From Sandaracinus amylolyticus (GTDB lineage: Bacteria; Myxococcota_A; Polyangia; Polyangiales; Sandaracinaceae), in the NCBI RefSeq assembly GCF_021631985.1, contig NZ_CP070225.1:3534001-3598000 (forward strand): a stretch of DNA of 64,000 nt, given 5' to 3'. Shown piece by piece: positions 27,579 to 38,339 of this stretch; positions within the stretch are counted from its first letter, which is position 1, and every line of letters starts with the position of its first letter. The translations under genes were made by a program, and so were the position numbers. A model generated the notes under the pieces. That model ran no database searches and was not told the DNA's origin. It was given only the letters and a program-made list of their open reading frames with translations.

Positions 27579-27584
27579 TATGCT
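27579..27584 (+). promoter_or_regulatory. Candidate -10 box for the vWA operon
   Basis: TATGCT lies 42 bases before ATG 27627 in the divergent region shared with argH. No clear -35 is visible at 16-18 bases. The same hexamer precedes the cytochrome gene. Confidence 0.3.
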
Positions 27585-27626
27585 TTCTCTCCCAACGCTC
27601 GCGCGCCCGCGACCGTCTCAGACCTC

Positions 27627-29653
27627 ATGATCCCCAGCCCGCTCCTCCGAGCCGTCGGCCGCGTCGCGCGGAGGCTGCGCGCCCAGCGCGCGGCGGATGC
27701 GGCCACGACGGTGGGGCTCGCCGGCCTGGGGATCGCAGCGCTCGCGTTGATCGCGGGAAAGACGGGCGCGCTGGGCGATCACGAGGCGCGCGTGCTGCTC
27801 GTGATCGCGGTCGTGATGCCGTGTGTCGCAGCGCTGATCGCGGCTCTGCGTCCGGTGCCTCGCCTGGTCGCGGCGCGCCTGCTCGATCGCGCGCACGCGA
27901 CCAAGGGCCGCCTCGCGGCAGCGCTCGAGCTCGCGAGCACGCAGGCGAACGACGACTGGACGCGCGCTGCGCTCGAGGACGCAGCCGCCCACGCGACCTC
28001 GCTGCGCGCCGATCGCGCAGTGCCGTTCCGGGCCCCGCGCGATCTCGGGCCGTTCGCGGGACTGAGCATCGCGGTCGCGCTGCTGGCGTCGCTCGAGATC
28101 CCACGGCGCGTCGAGATCCCGATCGCACGGGGGATCACGCCGGTGGTGCTGCACGACGACGATCTCGACGCGTTCGAGGATCGCATGCGCGCGATCACCG
28201 ACGCGCCCGACGTCGCGCCCGAGGTGCTCGCGCAGGCCGAGGCGCTCAACCGCGTGCTCGAGGATCTCGCCGATCGACGGATCGATCGCAGCGAGACGCT
28301 GCGCCGGCTGGCGGAGCTCGAGGAGCGCATCGAGGCCGCACGTCCCGCCGGCGACGAGCACCTGCGCGACGAGCTGCGCGCCATGGGCCAGGAGCTGCGG
28401 CGCAGCGAGCTCGCGCAGGATCTCGCGGAGGCGATGCGCGAAGGCGACGCGGCGCGCGCGGAGCTCGCGATGCGCGAGCTCGCGTCGCGGATGCGCGAGG
28501 ATCGTCCCGACCGCGCGGAGCTCGATCGACTGCGACGCGCGCTCGAAGAGGCGGCGCGCGAGCGCGAGGACGCGGGCGAGGACGAGCTGGAGCGCCGCGA
28601 AGAAGAGATGCAGCGCCTCCTCCAGCGCGAGCAGGCCGCGACGCCCGAGCAGCAACAGGAGCAGCAGCGTCTTCTCGAGCAGCGACGTCGTGAGCTCGAT
28701 CGACTGCGGCGCGAGCACCAGGAGCGACAGGAGGCGCGGCGCGAGCTCGATCGACTGCGACGCGAGCTCGAGCAGAGCGCCGAGTCGATGCAGCAGCAGG
28801 ACGAGCCCTCGCAGCAGCAGACCAGCGAGTCGATGGAGCGCGCGGCCGAGGATCTGAACCGCATGGCGCGCCAGCAGCTCACGCAGGAGCAGATGGAGGA
28901 CATCGCGCGTCAGGCGCGCGAGCTGCGCGAGCTGATCCGACGCCAGCGCGAGCAAGAGCAGCAAGCCGGCGGACAGGGCGAAGGACAGCAAGGCCAGCAG
29001 GGCGGGAGCGGCGGCGAGGGACAACAGGGTCGTCAGCCGAGCCCGATGGATCGATTCGTCCTGCGGGCGCGTGGTCAGGGCGATGGGCAGGGCACGCCGA
29101 TCGTCGCGCCGGGCAGCGGCGCCGAGGGCCAGGAAGGACAGAGCCCCGGTGGTGGCTCGCAGCAGGGCGCGCAGGGCGGCGCCGGCGCGGGCGCGCAGGG
29201 CGAAGGGCAAGAAGGCGGAAGCAGCGGCGGCCAAGGCGAAGAGCAAGAGGCGCTCGCGCTCGGTCAGGGCGGCGACGCACAGCTCGAGATCCCCGGGCTC
29301 GGCGGACAGCAGGGCGAAGAAGGCGGCGCCGGTGGCCAGGGCGAAGGCACGATGCCCGGTGGTGGTGCAGGCGCCGAGCACGCGCCCTCCTCGCTCGACG
29401 ATCCCACCGCCCTCGGCGAAGCTGGACGCACCGTGCAGGTGCGCGGCGAAGCGCGTCGCGGCCCCTCGCGCCCCGAGGTGATCCGCACCGCCGCGCAGCG
29501 CGGCTTCGCGACCCGCGAGTACAGCGACGTCTACGGCGAGTACGCGGATCACGCCGAAGAGGTCATCGAGCGCGATCGGGTTCCGCCCGGCTACCGCTTC
29601 TACGTGCAGCGTTATTTCCAGCTGATCCGTCCGCGCGACGGATCGGAGAGCGA

Positions 29654-29657
<4 letters not shown>
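27627..29657 (+). CDS. Membrane-anchored coiled-coil protein with Gln/Gly-rich region (DUF4175-like)
   Basis: A 676-residue protein from ATG 27627. Two N-terminal membrane spans (about residues 28-45 and 54-72) and a third near 145-160 precede a very long Arg/Glu/Gln coiled coil (about 185-450) with repeated ELDRLRR and QQQ blocks. A Gly/Gln-rich disordered stretch (about 455-590) follows, then a folded-looking tail (residues 610-676, REYSDVYGEYADHAEEVIER). The layout resembles DUF4175-type proteins that open MoxR/BatA operons. It overlaps the MoxR gene by four bases. Function unknown; it may be an envelope scaffold acted on by the ATPase. Low-complexity DNA here makes assembly errors possible. 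Confidence 0.75.
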
Positions 29658-30654
<997 letters not shown>

Positions 30655-30655
<1 letters not shown>

Positions 30656-31584
30656 TGTTCGGCTGGCTGCGAAAGCAGGCGTCGAGCGCGCCGGCGCGCG
30701 CGATCGACGACGACGCGTTCGACGAGGAGTTCCAGCGCCGGCTCGAGGCGCTCGCGATCGCGTCGCGACGGCTGGTCAGCGGGAGGATGCGCGCCGAGCG
30801 TCGATCGCAGAAGACCGGCGCGGGCATCGAGTTCGCGGATCACCGCGAGTACGCGCCGGGCGACGACTTCCGGCACCTCGACTGGAAGCTCTACGGACGC
30901 AGCGAGAAGTTGCTGCTCAAACTATTCCAGGAGGAAGAAGACCTCTCGGTCTACCTGCTGCTCGACACGTCGGCGTCGATGGAGTTCGGTGCTCCTCAGA
31001 AGCTCGCGTACGGCAAGCGCATCGCGGCCGCGCTCGCGTACGTCGCGCTCTCGAGCCTCGATCGGGTGTCGGTGCTGACCTTCGCCGACGTGATCGGGGC
31101 GCGCCTTCCGCCCACGCGCGGCAAGAGCCGCATCTTCAAGGTCTTCGAGTTCCTGCGGGGCGCGCGGCCCGAGGGGCGCACCGGGATCGAGGGCGCGATG
31201 CGCGCGTTCGCGGCGCAGCACAAGCGTCGTGGGGTCGCGATCGTGATCAGCGATCTCTACGACCCTGCGGGCTTCGAGCGTGGCATCGACGCGCTGCGCT
31301 ACGCGCGCTTCGAGCCCTTCGTGATCCAGCTCGTCGATCCCTCCGAGGCGCGCCCCCCGCTGCACGGCGACGTGCGCCTGGTGGATCGCGAGACCGGCGA
31401 GTCGCGCGAGGTGACGGTCACGCCGCGCGTGCTGGAGCGCTACGCCGCGGCGCACGCCGCGTACCTCGCGGGCATCGCGTCGTACTGCGCGCAGAAGCAG
31501 GTGCCGCACGTGGTGATCGAGACGAGCACCGCGTGGGACGACGCGGTGCTCAGCGTGCTGCGGCGCGGCGGATTGCTGGGCTGA
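30655..31584 (+). CDS. DUF58 domain protein with vWA-like fold
   Basis: A 309-residue protein. The DUF58 signature FADHREYAPGDDFRHLDWKL lies at residues 60-79. It is followed by a vWA-type metal-site motif LLLDTSASM at residues 102-110 and a later ISDLYDP. It lacks the N-terminal membrane spans of many DUF58 proteins, so it is probably cytoplasmic or peripheral. It starts at ATG 30655 in a TGATG overlap with MoxR. MoxR-DUF58 pairs are a recurrent unit; the DUF58 protein is presumed to be an adaptor for the ATPase. Confidence 0.9.
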
Positions 31585-31585
31585 T

Positions 31586-33490
31586 ATGGAGTGGACGGGG
31601 CTCTCGCTGGGGCAGGTGCTCGCGACGCTCGGCGCGTTCGGCGCCGCGGTGTTCGTGCTGTATCTCCTCAAGCTGCGGCGGCGGCCGGTCGAAGTGCCCT
31701 TCGTGCGGCTCTGGCACGACGTGCTCGCCGAGCAGCGCACCACCCGCCTCTTCTCCTCGCTCAAGCGGATCCTCTCGCTGCTGCTCGCGCTCTCGGTGGT
31801 CGCGATGCTCGCGATCGCGCTCGGTGATCCCCGGTGGATCGCGGGGCGCGACGAGGGGCGCACGCTCGTCGTGCTCGTGGACTCGAGCGCGTCGATGGGC
31901 GCGACCGACGTCGAGGGCGGGCGCATCGAGGCGGCACGCGAAGCCGTGCGGCGTCGCATCGCGGCGATGGGCGCGGACGATCGGATGATCGTCGCGTCGA
32001 TGGGCGCGAGCACGGTCCCGCTCGGCCCGATCGACGGCGATCCCGAGGTGCTCGAAGAAGCCCTCGATCGGCTCGAGGCCCGCGATGTCGCGGCCGATCT
32101 CGCGCGCGGGCTCGGGTGGGCGCTCGACGTCGCGCGCGGCGCGCTGGGCGCGGAGATCGTGATCGTCTCCGATGGCCGGCTCGATCCGCCGGGCGAGCTC
32201 GTCGAGGCGCGCGCACGCGAGAGCGGCATCCCGGTGCGCTGGGATCGCGTCGGAGAGACCGAGACCCGCAACGTCGCGATCACCGCGTTCGCGGTGCGGC
32301 GCTATCCGATCGACAAGAGCCGCGCCCAGGTGCTGATCGAGCTGTGGAACCCCGGCGCGAACGCCGAGGAGATCGAGCTGACGCTGCTCGGCGACTCGCA
32401 CGCGGGCGAAGGCGTTCCGCTCGACGTGACCACGATTCGCCTCGGCGCGGGCGAGCGCGCGACGCGGCTCTTCGAGAACGTGACGGGCGCGGATCGCACG
32501 CTCGAGGCGCGCATCCGACTGGCCGACGGAACGCGCGACGATCTCGCGGCCGATGATCGCGCGTTCGCGCGCCTGCCCGAGCGACGTCGCGCGCGCGTGC
32601 TGGTCGTCGCCGAGGACGACATCTACCTCGAGGCCGCGCTGCTGCTCGACGAGTACCTCGCGGTCACGCACGTCACCCCGGCGCAGTTCCCGCCGTCCGA
32701 CGATGAATTCGACGTCGTGATCTACGAGTCGTTCGTCCCGGCGCAGCCGCTCGATGCGCCGTCGATCTGGCTCCATCCGCAGCCCGCGGAGGGCGTGCAG
32801 GGACCGCTCGTGGTCGAGGGCACGATCGAGCGACCGTTCTTCGATCGGCTCGAGCGCGACCATCCGCTGCTCGCGTTCACGAGCCTGCGCGACGTGAACA
32901 TCGCCGAGGCGCTCGCGGTGCGCGTCGAGCCGGGTGACGTGGTGGTCGGTGCGGATGCGCGCGGCCCGCTGCTCGTCACCGGCACCCGGAACGGGCGGGG
33001 CTTCGTCGCGCTCACCTTCGATCCGCGGCGCAGCGATCTCCCGCTGCGCGTCGCGTGGCCGCTGCTCCTGCTGCACGCGATCGACTCGTTCGTGGAAGAA
33101 GCGAGCGGGCACTTCTCGTCGTACCGCACCGGCGAGCCCTGGTACGTGCCGGTCTCGCCGAACGCGACGCGCGCGGCGTTGGTCGACGACGGAGCGGAGC
33201 ACCCGGTGCCGATCGTCGATGGCCGCGCCGTCGCGAGCAGCGAGCGCGCAGGGTTCTATCTCTTGCTCACCGACGGCCCTGACGCCGAGCACCTGGCGGT
33301 CAACCTCGGGCCGAGCGGCGAGGCCGATCTCGCGGTCGCCACGACGATGCCGATCGCCGGTGAGCCGAGCGAGGCGCCCGCGATCATCGAGGCCCCGGTG
33401 CGTGGCGAGCCCTGGGCGTGGCTGGTGCTGATCGCCTTCGGCGTGCTCGCGATCGAGTGGGTCACGTTCCACCGGCGGTGGACCGTATGA
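31586..33490 (+). CDS. BatA-like membrane protein with vWA domain
   Basis: A 634-residue protein. Two N-terminal membrane spans (residues 8-29 and 60-82) with the BatA motif YLLKLRRRPVEVPFVRLW are followed by a vWA domain with an intact metal site DSSAS (D99, S101, S103). A beta-rich extracytoplasmic region of about 320 residues and a C-terminal span (AWLVLIAFGVLAIEWVTF) complete it. It begins one base after the DUF58 stop. BatA-type proteins work with MoxR ATPases in envelope stress tolerance in Bacteroides and relatives; the precise client is unknown. Confidence 0.88.
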   Translation: MEWTGLSLGQVLATLGAFGAAVFVLYLLKLRRRPVEVPFVRLWHDVLAEQRTTRLFSSLKRILSLLLALSVVAMLAIALGDPRWIAGRDEGRTLVVLVDSSASMGATDVEGGRIEAAREAVRRRIAAMGADDRMIVASMGASTVPLGPIDGDPEVLEEALDRLEARDVAADLARGLGWALDVARGALGAEIVIVSDGRLDPPGELVEARARESGIPVRWDRVGETETRNVAITAFAVRRYPIDKSRAQVLIELWNPGANAEEIELTLLGDSHAGEGVPLDVTTIRLGAGERATRLFENVTGADRTLEARIRLADGTRDDLAADDRAFARLPERRRARVLVVAEDDIYLEAALLLDEYLAVTHVTPAQFPPSDDEFDVVIYESFVPAQPLDAPSIWLHPQPAEGVQGPLVVEGTIERPFFDRLERDHPLLAFTSLRDVNIAEALAVRVEPGDVVVGADARGPLLVTGTRNGRGFVALTFDPRRSDLPLRVAWPLLLLHAIDSFVEEASGHFSSYRTGEPWYVPVSPNATRAALVDDGAEHPVPIVDGRAVASSERAGFYLLLTDGPDAEHLAVNLGPSGEADLAVATTMPIAGEPSEAPAIIEAPVRGEPWAWLVLIAFGVLAIEWVTFHRRWTV

Positions 33491-36177
33491 CGCGCGGCTT
33501 CGTCGTGCGGCTGGTGCTCGCGCTGATCGCGGCGATCGCGATGGCGGCGTCGATCGTCGCGGCCACGAGCGCGCCGATCACCTGGACGATGAGCGGCGAG
33601 GAGTGGGAGCTCCTCGCGCCGCGCAACCTCGCGCTGCTCGCGGTCGCGCCGCTCTTGGTGCTCGGTGGGTGGCGCTCGCTCGCCGATCTCCCGCGCGCAC
33701 AGCTCGTGCTCGGGTACGTGGTGCGGCTCGCGGTGCTCGCGATGCTCGCGCTCGCCCTCGCGCGTCCGGCGCGCACCACCGACGCGACGCGCGTCGCGGT
33801 GGTGTTCCTGGTCGACGTCTCGGACTCGGTGAGCGACGCGGATCTCGCGCGGGCGCGCGAGCGCATCGACGCGGCGTGGCGCGCGCGCGGTGAGGACGTG
33901 GTGCGCGTCGTGACGTTCGCGCGCGATGCGCGCGTGCTCGAGATCGACGACGAGGTCCCCCCGATCGCGCGCCACGAGGACGGCGCGGGCAGCGATCTCG
34001 CGTCCGCGCTGCAGCTCGCGTACGGGCTCTATCCGCCCGGTCATCTGCGTCGTGCGGTCGTGCTCAGCGACGGCGCGCAGACCGAGGGCGACGCGCTCGC
34101 CGAGGCGCAGCGCGCGGCCGAGCTCGGCGTGCGCATCGATCACGCGCCGTTCACCGAAGGACCTCCGGGCGAGATCGCGATCTCCTCGCTCTCGCTGCCC
34201 GATGCGCTCCAGGCGGGCCAGCCGTTCACGGTGCGTGTGCGCGTCTTCGCGAGCCAGCCCACGAGCGCGCGCCTGCGCCTCTACCAAGGCGAGACGCTCA
34301 ACGGCCTCGACGGAGTGCGCGACGTCGAGCTCGCGGCGGGCGACAACGAGATCGCGCTGCGCTCGGTGGTGCACGTGCCCGGGCCGGTCACGTACCGCGC
34401 GGAGCTCGAGGCGCGCGGCGAAGATCGTTGGAGCCCCAACAATCGTTTCGCGACCACGGTGATCGTCCCCGGTCGTCCCGCGGTGCTCTACGTCGAGGGC
34501 ACCGCGAGCGCGGCCACGCACCTCGCGCGTGCGCTCAGCGCGGGCGAGCTCGACGTGGACGTGCGCTCTCCGCGCGCGATGCCGACGTCGGCGGCCGAGC
34601 TCGAGCGCTTCGACTTCGTGATCCTCTCCGACGTGCCCGCCGATCAGGTGAGCGCGTCGGCGCAGGACGCGCTCGATCGCTTCGTGCGCAGCGGCGGCGG
34701 GTTCATGATGGCGGGCGGCGAGCAGTCGTACGGGCTCGGCGGATGGCGGGGCACGCGCGTCGAGCGACTGCTCCCGGTGCGCATGGAGGGCGAGCGCCGT
34801 CGTGATCAGCCCTCGCTCGCGCTCGCGCTCGTCATCGATCGATCGGGCTCGATGAGCGGCGAGAAGATGGAGGCCGCGAAGCAAGCGGCGCAGGCGACGG
34901 CCGAGCTGCTCTCGGCGCAGGACTACCTCGAGGTCGTCGGGTTCGACGCACAGGCCGAGCGCATCGTGCGCATGCAGAGCGCGGGGAATCGCATCGCGAT
35001 CCAGCGCGACATCGGGCGCATGGCGCCGCGCGGCGGGACCGCGATCTTCCCGGGCCTCGACATGGCGTTCCAGGATCTCTCGGTCACGCGCGCGCGCCTC
35101 AAGCACGTGATCCTGCTGACCGACGGGCAGACCCAGGAGAGCGGCCTGCCCGAGCTGGTCTCGGTGATGCGCGCCGAGGGGATCACGGTGACGACCGTCG
35201 GCATCGGCGCGGACGTGAACCGATCGTTGCTCACGCAGCTCGCCGATCTCGGCGGAGGTCGCAGCTACTTCACGAGCGACGCGCGCAACGTGCCGCGCAT
35301 CTTCATGCAGGAGACCACGACGGTCACGCGCAACGACGTCGTCGAGGAGTACGTGCGTGCGCGCGTGGTCGCGCCGGCGGACTTCCTGCGCGGCATCGAC
35401 GTCGCGAGCGCGCCCTTCTTGCGCGGCTACGTCGCGACGCGCGCGCGCCCGGCGCCGGCGCAGGTGATCCTCGAGAGCGAGCTCGGCGAGCCGCTGCTCG
35501 CGCGGTGGCGCGTCGGGCTCGGATGGTCGCTCGCATGGACGAGCGACGTGAAGGCGCGCTGGTCCACCGAGTGGCTGCGCTGGGGCGGGTTCTCGCGGTT
35601 CTGGGTGCAGCTGGTGCGCGAGCACATGCGCGAGCGCGAGCGCCACGAGCTCCCGATGCGCGCCGAGGTGATCGGCGACGAGGCGCGGGTGGTGGTCGAC
35701 GCGATCGGCGAGAACGACGAGTTCGTGAACGGCCTCGCGTCGACGCTCGTGGTCGAGGGCCCGATGGGCGCGCGCACGAGCGAGCGCATCCGCGAGGAGC
35801 ACGTGCTGCGACAGACCGCGCCGGGCCACTACGAAGCGCGGTTCCCGCTCTCGAGGTACGGCAGCTTCGTGCTGCGCGCCGAGCACCGTCAGGACGATCG
35901 CCTGGTCGCGGAGAGCACGAGCGAGCTGGTGCGCCCCTACCCGCGCGAGTACGCGAGCCTCGAGCCCGACCTCGCGCTGCTCGATCGCCTCAGCGAGGTC
36001 GGGCGCGGCCGGAGAGATCCCAGCCCCGACGCGCTCTTCGATCCTGCCGGCGAGTCGGTTCGCAGGCGAGAAGAAGTCTGGTCGCCACTCTTGTTCGCCG
36101 CGCTCGCGCTCTTCGTGATCGATCTGCTGCTGCGCCGAGTGCGCCTCTTCGATCGCGCGTTCCGCGCGGCGAGCTGA
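33487..36177 (+). CDS. Membrane protein with two vWA domains and a glutamine-amidotransferase-like domain
   Basis: An 896-residue protein from ATG 33487 (ATGA overlap). Order: N-terminal span, second and third spans (about residues 45-60 and 75-95), vWA domain 1 (FLVDVSDSVS near 107), a beta domain, and a GATase1-like segment (ILSDVPADQVSASAQDALDR; FVRSGGGFMMAGGEQSYGLG, no catalytic Cys). Then come vWA domain 2 (VIDRSGSMSGEKM near 450), a beta-rich region and a final C-terminal span. Both vWA metal sites look complete. It ends the five-gene operon, which therefore carries four vWA-type folds in three proteins next to one MoxR ATPase. Confidence 0.85.
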   Translation: MTRGFVVRLVLALIAAIAMAASIVAATSAPITWTMSGEEWELLAPRNLALLAVAPLLVLGGWRSLADLPRAQLVLGYVVRLAVLAMLALALARPARTTDATRVAVVFLVDVSDSVSDADLARARERIDAAWRARGEDVVRVVTFARDARVLEIDDEVPPIARHEDGAGSDLASALQLAYGLYPPGHLRRAVVLSDGAQTEGDALAEAQRAAELGVRIDHAPFTEGPPGEIAISSLSLPDALQAGQPFTVRVRVFASQPTSARLRLYQGETLNGLDGVRDVELAAGDNEIALRSVVHVPGPVTYRAELEARGEDRWSPNNRFATTVIVPGRPAVLYVEGTASAATHLARALSAGELDVDVRSPRAMPTSAAELERFDFVILSDVPADQVSASAQDALDRFVRSGGGFMMAGGEQSYGLGGWRGTRVERLLPVRMEGERRRDQPSLALALVIDRSGSMSGEKMEAAKQAAQATAELLSAQDYLEVVGFDAQAERIVRMQSAGNRIAIQRDIGRMAPRGGTAIFPGLDMAFQDLSVTRARLKHVILLTDGQTQESGLPELVSVMRAEGITVTTVGIGADVNRSLLTQLADLGGGRSYFTSDARNVPRIFMQETTTVTRNDVVEEYVRARVVAPADFLRGIDVASAPFLRGYVATRARPAPAQVILESELGEPLLARWRVGLGWSLAWTSDVKARWSTEWLRWGGFSRFWVQLVREHMRERERHELPMRAEVIGDEARVVVDAIGENDEFVNGLASTLVVEGPMGARTSERIREEHVLRQTAPGHYEARFPLSRYGSFVLRAEHRQDDRLVAESTSELVRPYPREYASLEPDLALLDRLSEVGRGRRDPSPDALFDPAGESVRRREEVWSPLLFAALALFVIDLLLRRVRLFDRAFRAAS

Positions 36178-36290
36178 AGCTCGGAGTCGTCCGAGCACCG
36201 CCCCCCACACGCTCCGGTCGTCGCCCAGCGCGCCGCGGAACGTTCCTGGTCGCGCCCTGGCAGCTCCGGATCGCGTCCCGGCAGCCAGAA

Positions 36291-36540
36291 CGCATCCCGG
36301 AGATCACCGGACGCCGTTCTGGCGCGTCGGAACGCGTTCCGGAGATCACCGGACGCCGTTCTGGCGCCCAGAACGCATCCCGGCGCTCACCGGACGCCGT
36401 CCTGGCGCGTCGAGACGCGCTCCGCGCGCGCCGGAGCACGTCGTGGCACATCGAATCGCGATCCGGAGCTCACCGGACGCCGTCCGACGCGCCAGAACGC
36501 ATTCCGGAGGACCACCAGAACACGTTCCGGCACATCCGTG
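36291..36540. repeat. Six-unit tandem repeat of 41-43 nt in a non-coding region
   Basis: Units start at 36291, 36333, 36374, 36416, 36457 and 36498 (lengths 42, 41, 42, 41, 41, 43). Most open with CGC(A/G)(T)TCCGG, carry TCACCGGACGCCG in the middle and end in CCAGAA or a variant. Degenerate units flank it (about 36248-36290 and after 36541). The varying length breaks any reading frame after two units, so it is unlikely to encode a protein. With the hairpins at 36622-36900 it fills the 760-bp gap between two convergent transcription units; I see no gene here. Confidence 0.85.
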
Positions 36541-36621
36541 CGCATCCGGAAGCGCTGGGGCGAGGCCCGAAGGGCGAGCCCGATCAATTCGGCTCCACGA
36601 TGCCCGAAGGGCGAGTCGGTC

Positions 36622-36666
36622 CGCGTGAGGACGCGAGCGCGCGAAGCGCACTCGCGTCCTCACGCG
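36622..36666. terminator. 16-bp perfect hairpin in the convergent gap
   Basis: CGCGTGAGGACGCGAG (36622-36637) pairs perfectly with CTCGCGTCCTCACGCG (36651-36666) across a 13-base loop. It lies between the ends of the vWA operon (+) and the site-2 protease gene (-), so it may stop transcription from both sides. Confidence 0.6.
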
Positions 36667-36723
36667 TCCTTCCAACACACCGAGATCGTCCACCCACCGC
36701 GCGCGGCCGAAGCCTCACCAGCC

Positions 36724-36900
36724 GGGGCGCGGGGCATGGTGCCCGAGCGCTTCCGCAGCGACCCACCCGAAGGCAGCCCCGTTCGCGTCCGGTTCTCGTC
36801 GCGCGCTCTGCGCGCGCCGAGAACGATCCCGCCCGCCGACGCCACGTCGTCGTCGCAAGCCAGTCGCGAGGCTTAGCGAGGGCACCATGCCCCGCGCCCC
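36724..36900. repeat. 21-bp inverted repeat arms enclosing a second hairpin
   Basis: Arms at 36724-36744 (starts GGGGCGCGGGGC) and 36880-36900 are perfect reverse complements 135 bases apart. Inside lies another stem at 36792-36824: GTTCTCG-t-CGCGCGC and GCGCGCG-c-CGAGAAC around a TCT loop, one mismatch in 15. No transposase, target duplication or reading frame is associated. It could be a structured RNA, a double terminator or a small non-autonomous element. Confidence 0.6.
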
Positions 36901-36937
36901 TCACCGAAGCCCTTCCCCGCGCGGAGATCGCGGAGAT

Positions 36938-38215
36938 CTAAACGCGAAGAGCAGGCTCATGCAGCGCCAACCACTTCACGAGATCAGCCCGGCGAACCAT
37001 CCCCCTCAACACCCCATCCCGATCCACCACCGGCACCTGATCGATCTCCCGACGAGCCAACCCTTCGAGCGCCTCCGCAGCGCTCGCCTCCGCATCCACC
37101 ATCACCAGCCGAGACGCCGGCGTCATGATGTCCGCCACGCGCGCCTCTCCCCAGTGCTCGCGCGGCAGCTTCCGCACGTCGCTCATCGCGACGATGCCCA
37201 CCAGGTGATCGCCTTCCATCACCGGGAACACTGCCTGCTCGCTGCCCATGAAGCGCTGGTAGACGAGCTCGTCGACCGCGGTCCACGGCCCGACCACCTC
37301 GAAGCGCGTCCTCATCAAACGCGCGACCGGCACGCCCTCGAGCGCCTCGCGCACCACGACCTGCTCGTATCCGCTCCGCGCCGCGCCCGCGAGGAACCAT
37401 CCGATCAGCGCGAGCCAGATCCCCGATCCGACGTTGCCGCCGAGCATCGACACCACGCCGAGCGCGACCAGCGTCATCCCGAACAAGCGGCCCGCGCCCG
37501 AAGCCCATCGCGTCGCGCGCCGCAGATCGCCCGTCGTCCACCACAGGATCGCGCGCAGCACGCGCCCGCCGTCGAGCGGGAAGCCCGGCACCATGTTGAA
37601 CATCGCGAGCGCGACGTTCACCGGCCCGAGCCACAAGAGCAGCGTCGCCACCGGATCGAGCGACGCGTACGCGATCTCCGGATCCTCCGCGAAGCGCGAG
37701 ATCGCGTCGCCCGCGAGCGCGGTCCCGAGCGCGATCGATCCGATCCCGATCGCGAGGCTCACGATCGGCCCGATCGCGGCCATGAACAGCTCGGCCTTCG
37801 GCGAGCGCGGCTCGCCCTCCATGTGCGCCATCCCCCCGAACAAGAAGAGCGTGATGCGCGAGACCGGGATGCCGAACATGCGCGCGACGATCGCGTGCGA
37901 GAGCTCGTGCAGCAGGATCGACGTGAAGAAGAGCACCGCTGCCGCGAGCGCGACGCTCCACACCAGCGCGCCGCTCCACTGCGGATGCCACTGCGGGAGC
38001 ACGCCCGCGCCGAGCTGGAACGCGACCAGCGCGAAGATGATCAGCAGGCTCCAGTCCGCGACGATCTGCACGCCGAACGCGCGCCCCAGCGGGATGCCCC
38101 CGCCGGTCTCGCGGCGCGCTCTCGCGCGCTCTCGCTCGCGCGCTCTCGCGTCGTCGCGCCGGTCGGGCTCGTGAGCGCCCCACGTCGAGCTCGGGGCGTG
38201 CGTCGTGCTGGCCAT
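36938..38215 (-). CDS. Site-2 protease family (M50) intramembrane metalloprotease with CBS domains
   Basis: A 425-residue protein from ATG 38215. A hydrophilic N-terminus with an Arg/Glu-rich patch (residues 20-45) leads into membrane spans. The zinc motif is LLHELSHAIVARMFG near residue 103 and the second metal motif NMVPGFPLDGGRVLRAI near 215. Two CBS domains fill about 300-425 (VMEGDHLVGIVAMSDVRKLP and VVDRDGVLRGMVRRADLVKW). This is the cytoplasmic-CBS SpoIVFB-like class of S2P, which cleaves membrane-bound regulators and senses adenine nucleotides through CBS. Its substrate is unknown; no sigma or anti-sigma gene is adjacent. Confidence 0.92.
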   Translation of the reverse strand: MASTTHAPSSTWGAHEPDRRDDARARERERARARRETGGGIPLGRAFGVQIVADWSLLIIFALVAFQLGAGVLPQWHPQWSGALVWSVALAAAVLFFTSILLHELSHAIVARMFGIPVSRITLFLFGGMAHMEGEPRSPKAELFMAAIGPIVSLAIGIGSIALGTALAGDAISRFAEDPEIAYASLDPVATLLLWLGPVNVALAMFNMVPGFPLDGGRVLRAILWWTTGDLRRATRWASGAGRLFGMTLVALGVVSMLGGNVGSGIWLALIGWFLAGAARSGYEQVVVREALEGVPVARLMRTRFEVVGPWTAVDELVYQRFMGSEQAVFPVMEGDHLVGIVAMSDVRKLPREHWGEARVADIMTPASRLVMVDAEASAAEALEGLARREIDQVPVVDRDGVLRGMVRRADLVKWLALHEPALRV

Positions 38216-38323
38216 CGTGTTCGTCGTCGCTCCCGCGCGCTCGTCATCAACGCTCGTGCCACGCCGATCGCGATCCCCACCTCCGAGGTGACGCGACGCA
38301 CGTGAGGCGACCCGCCGCGCGCG

Positions 38324-38329
38324 TATCCT
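38324..38329 (+). promoter_or_regulatory. Candidate -10 box (TATCCT) close to the start codon
   Basis: GTATCCTCGCG ends about ten bases before ATG 38340, with no Shine-Dalgarno sequence between. Nearly the same string (GTATCCTCGCG) precedes the lipoprotein gene at 61815. Confidence 0.35.
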
Positions 38330-38339
38330 CGCGCTCACG

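Noticed and set aside
35990-36451. Minus-strand frame with a PERRPVISG-type 14-residue repeat
   Set aside because: It arises because two repeat units are near 42 nt; the next units of 41 nt break it, and it overlaps the end of a solid plus-strand gene.
36291-36540. Possible CRISPR array
   Set aside because: Units are contiguous and diverged, with no unique spacers, no conserved repeat of 24-37 nt between spacers and no cas genes in the window.
36724-36900. Insertion sequence bounded by the 21-bp inverted repeats
   Set aside because: Only 135 bases lie between the arms, with no transposase and no visible target duplication; at most a non-autonomous remnant.
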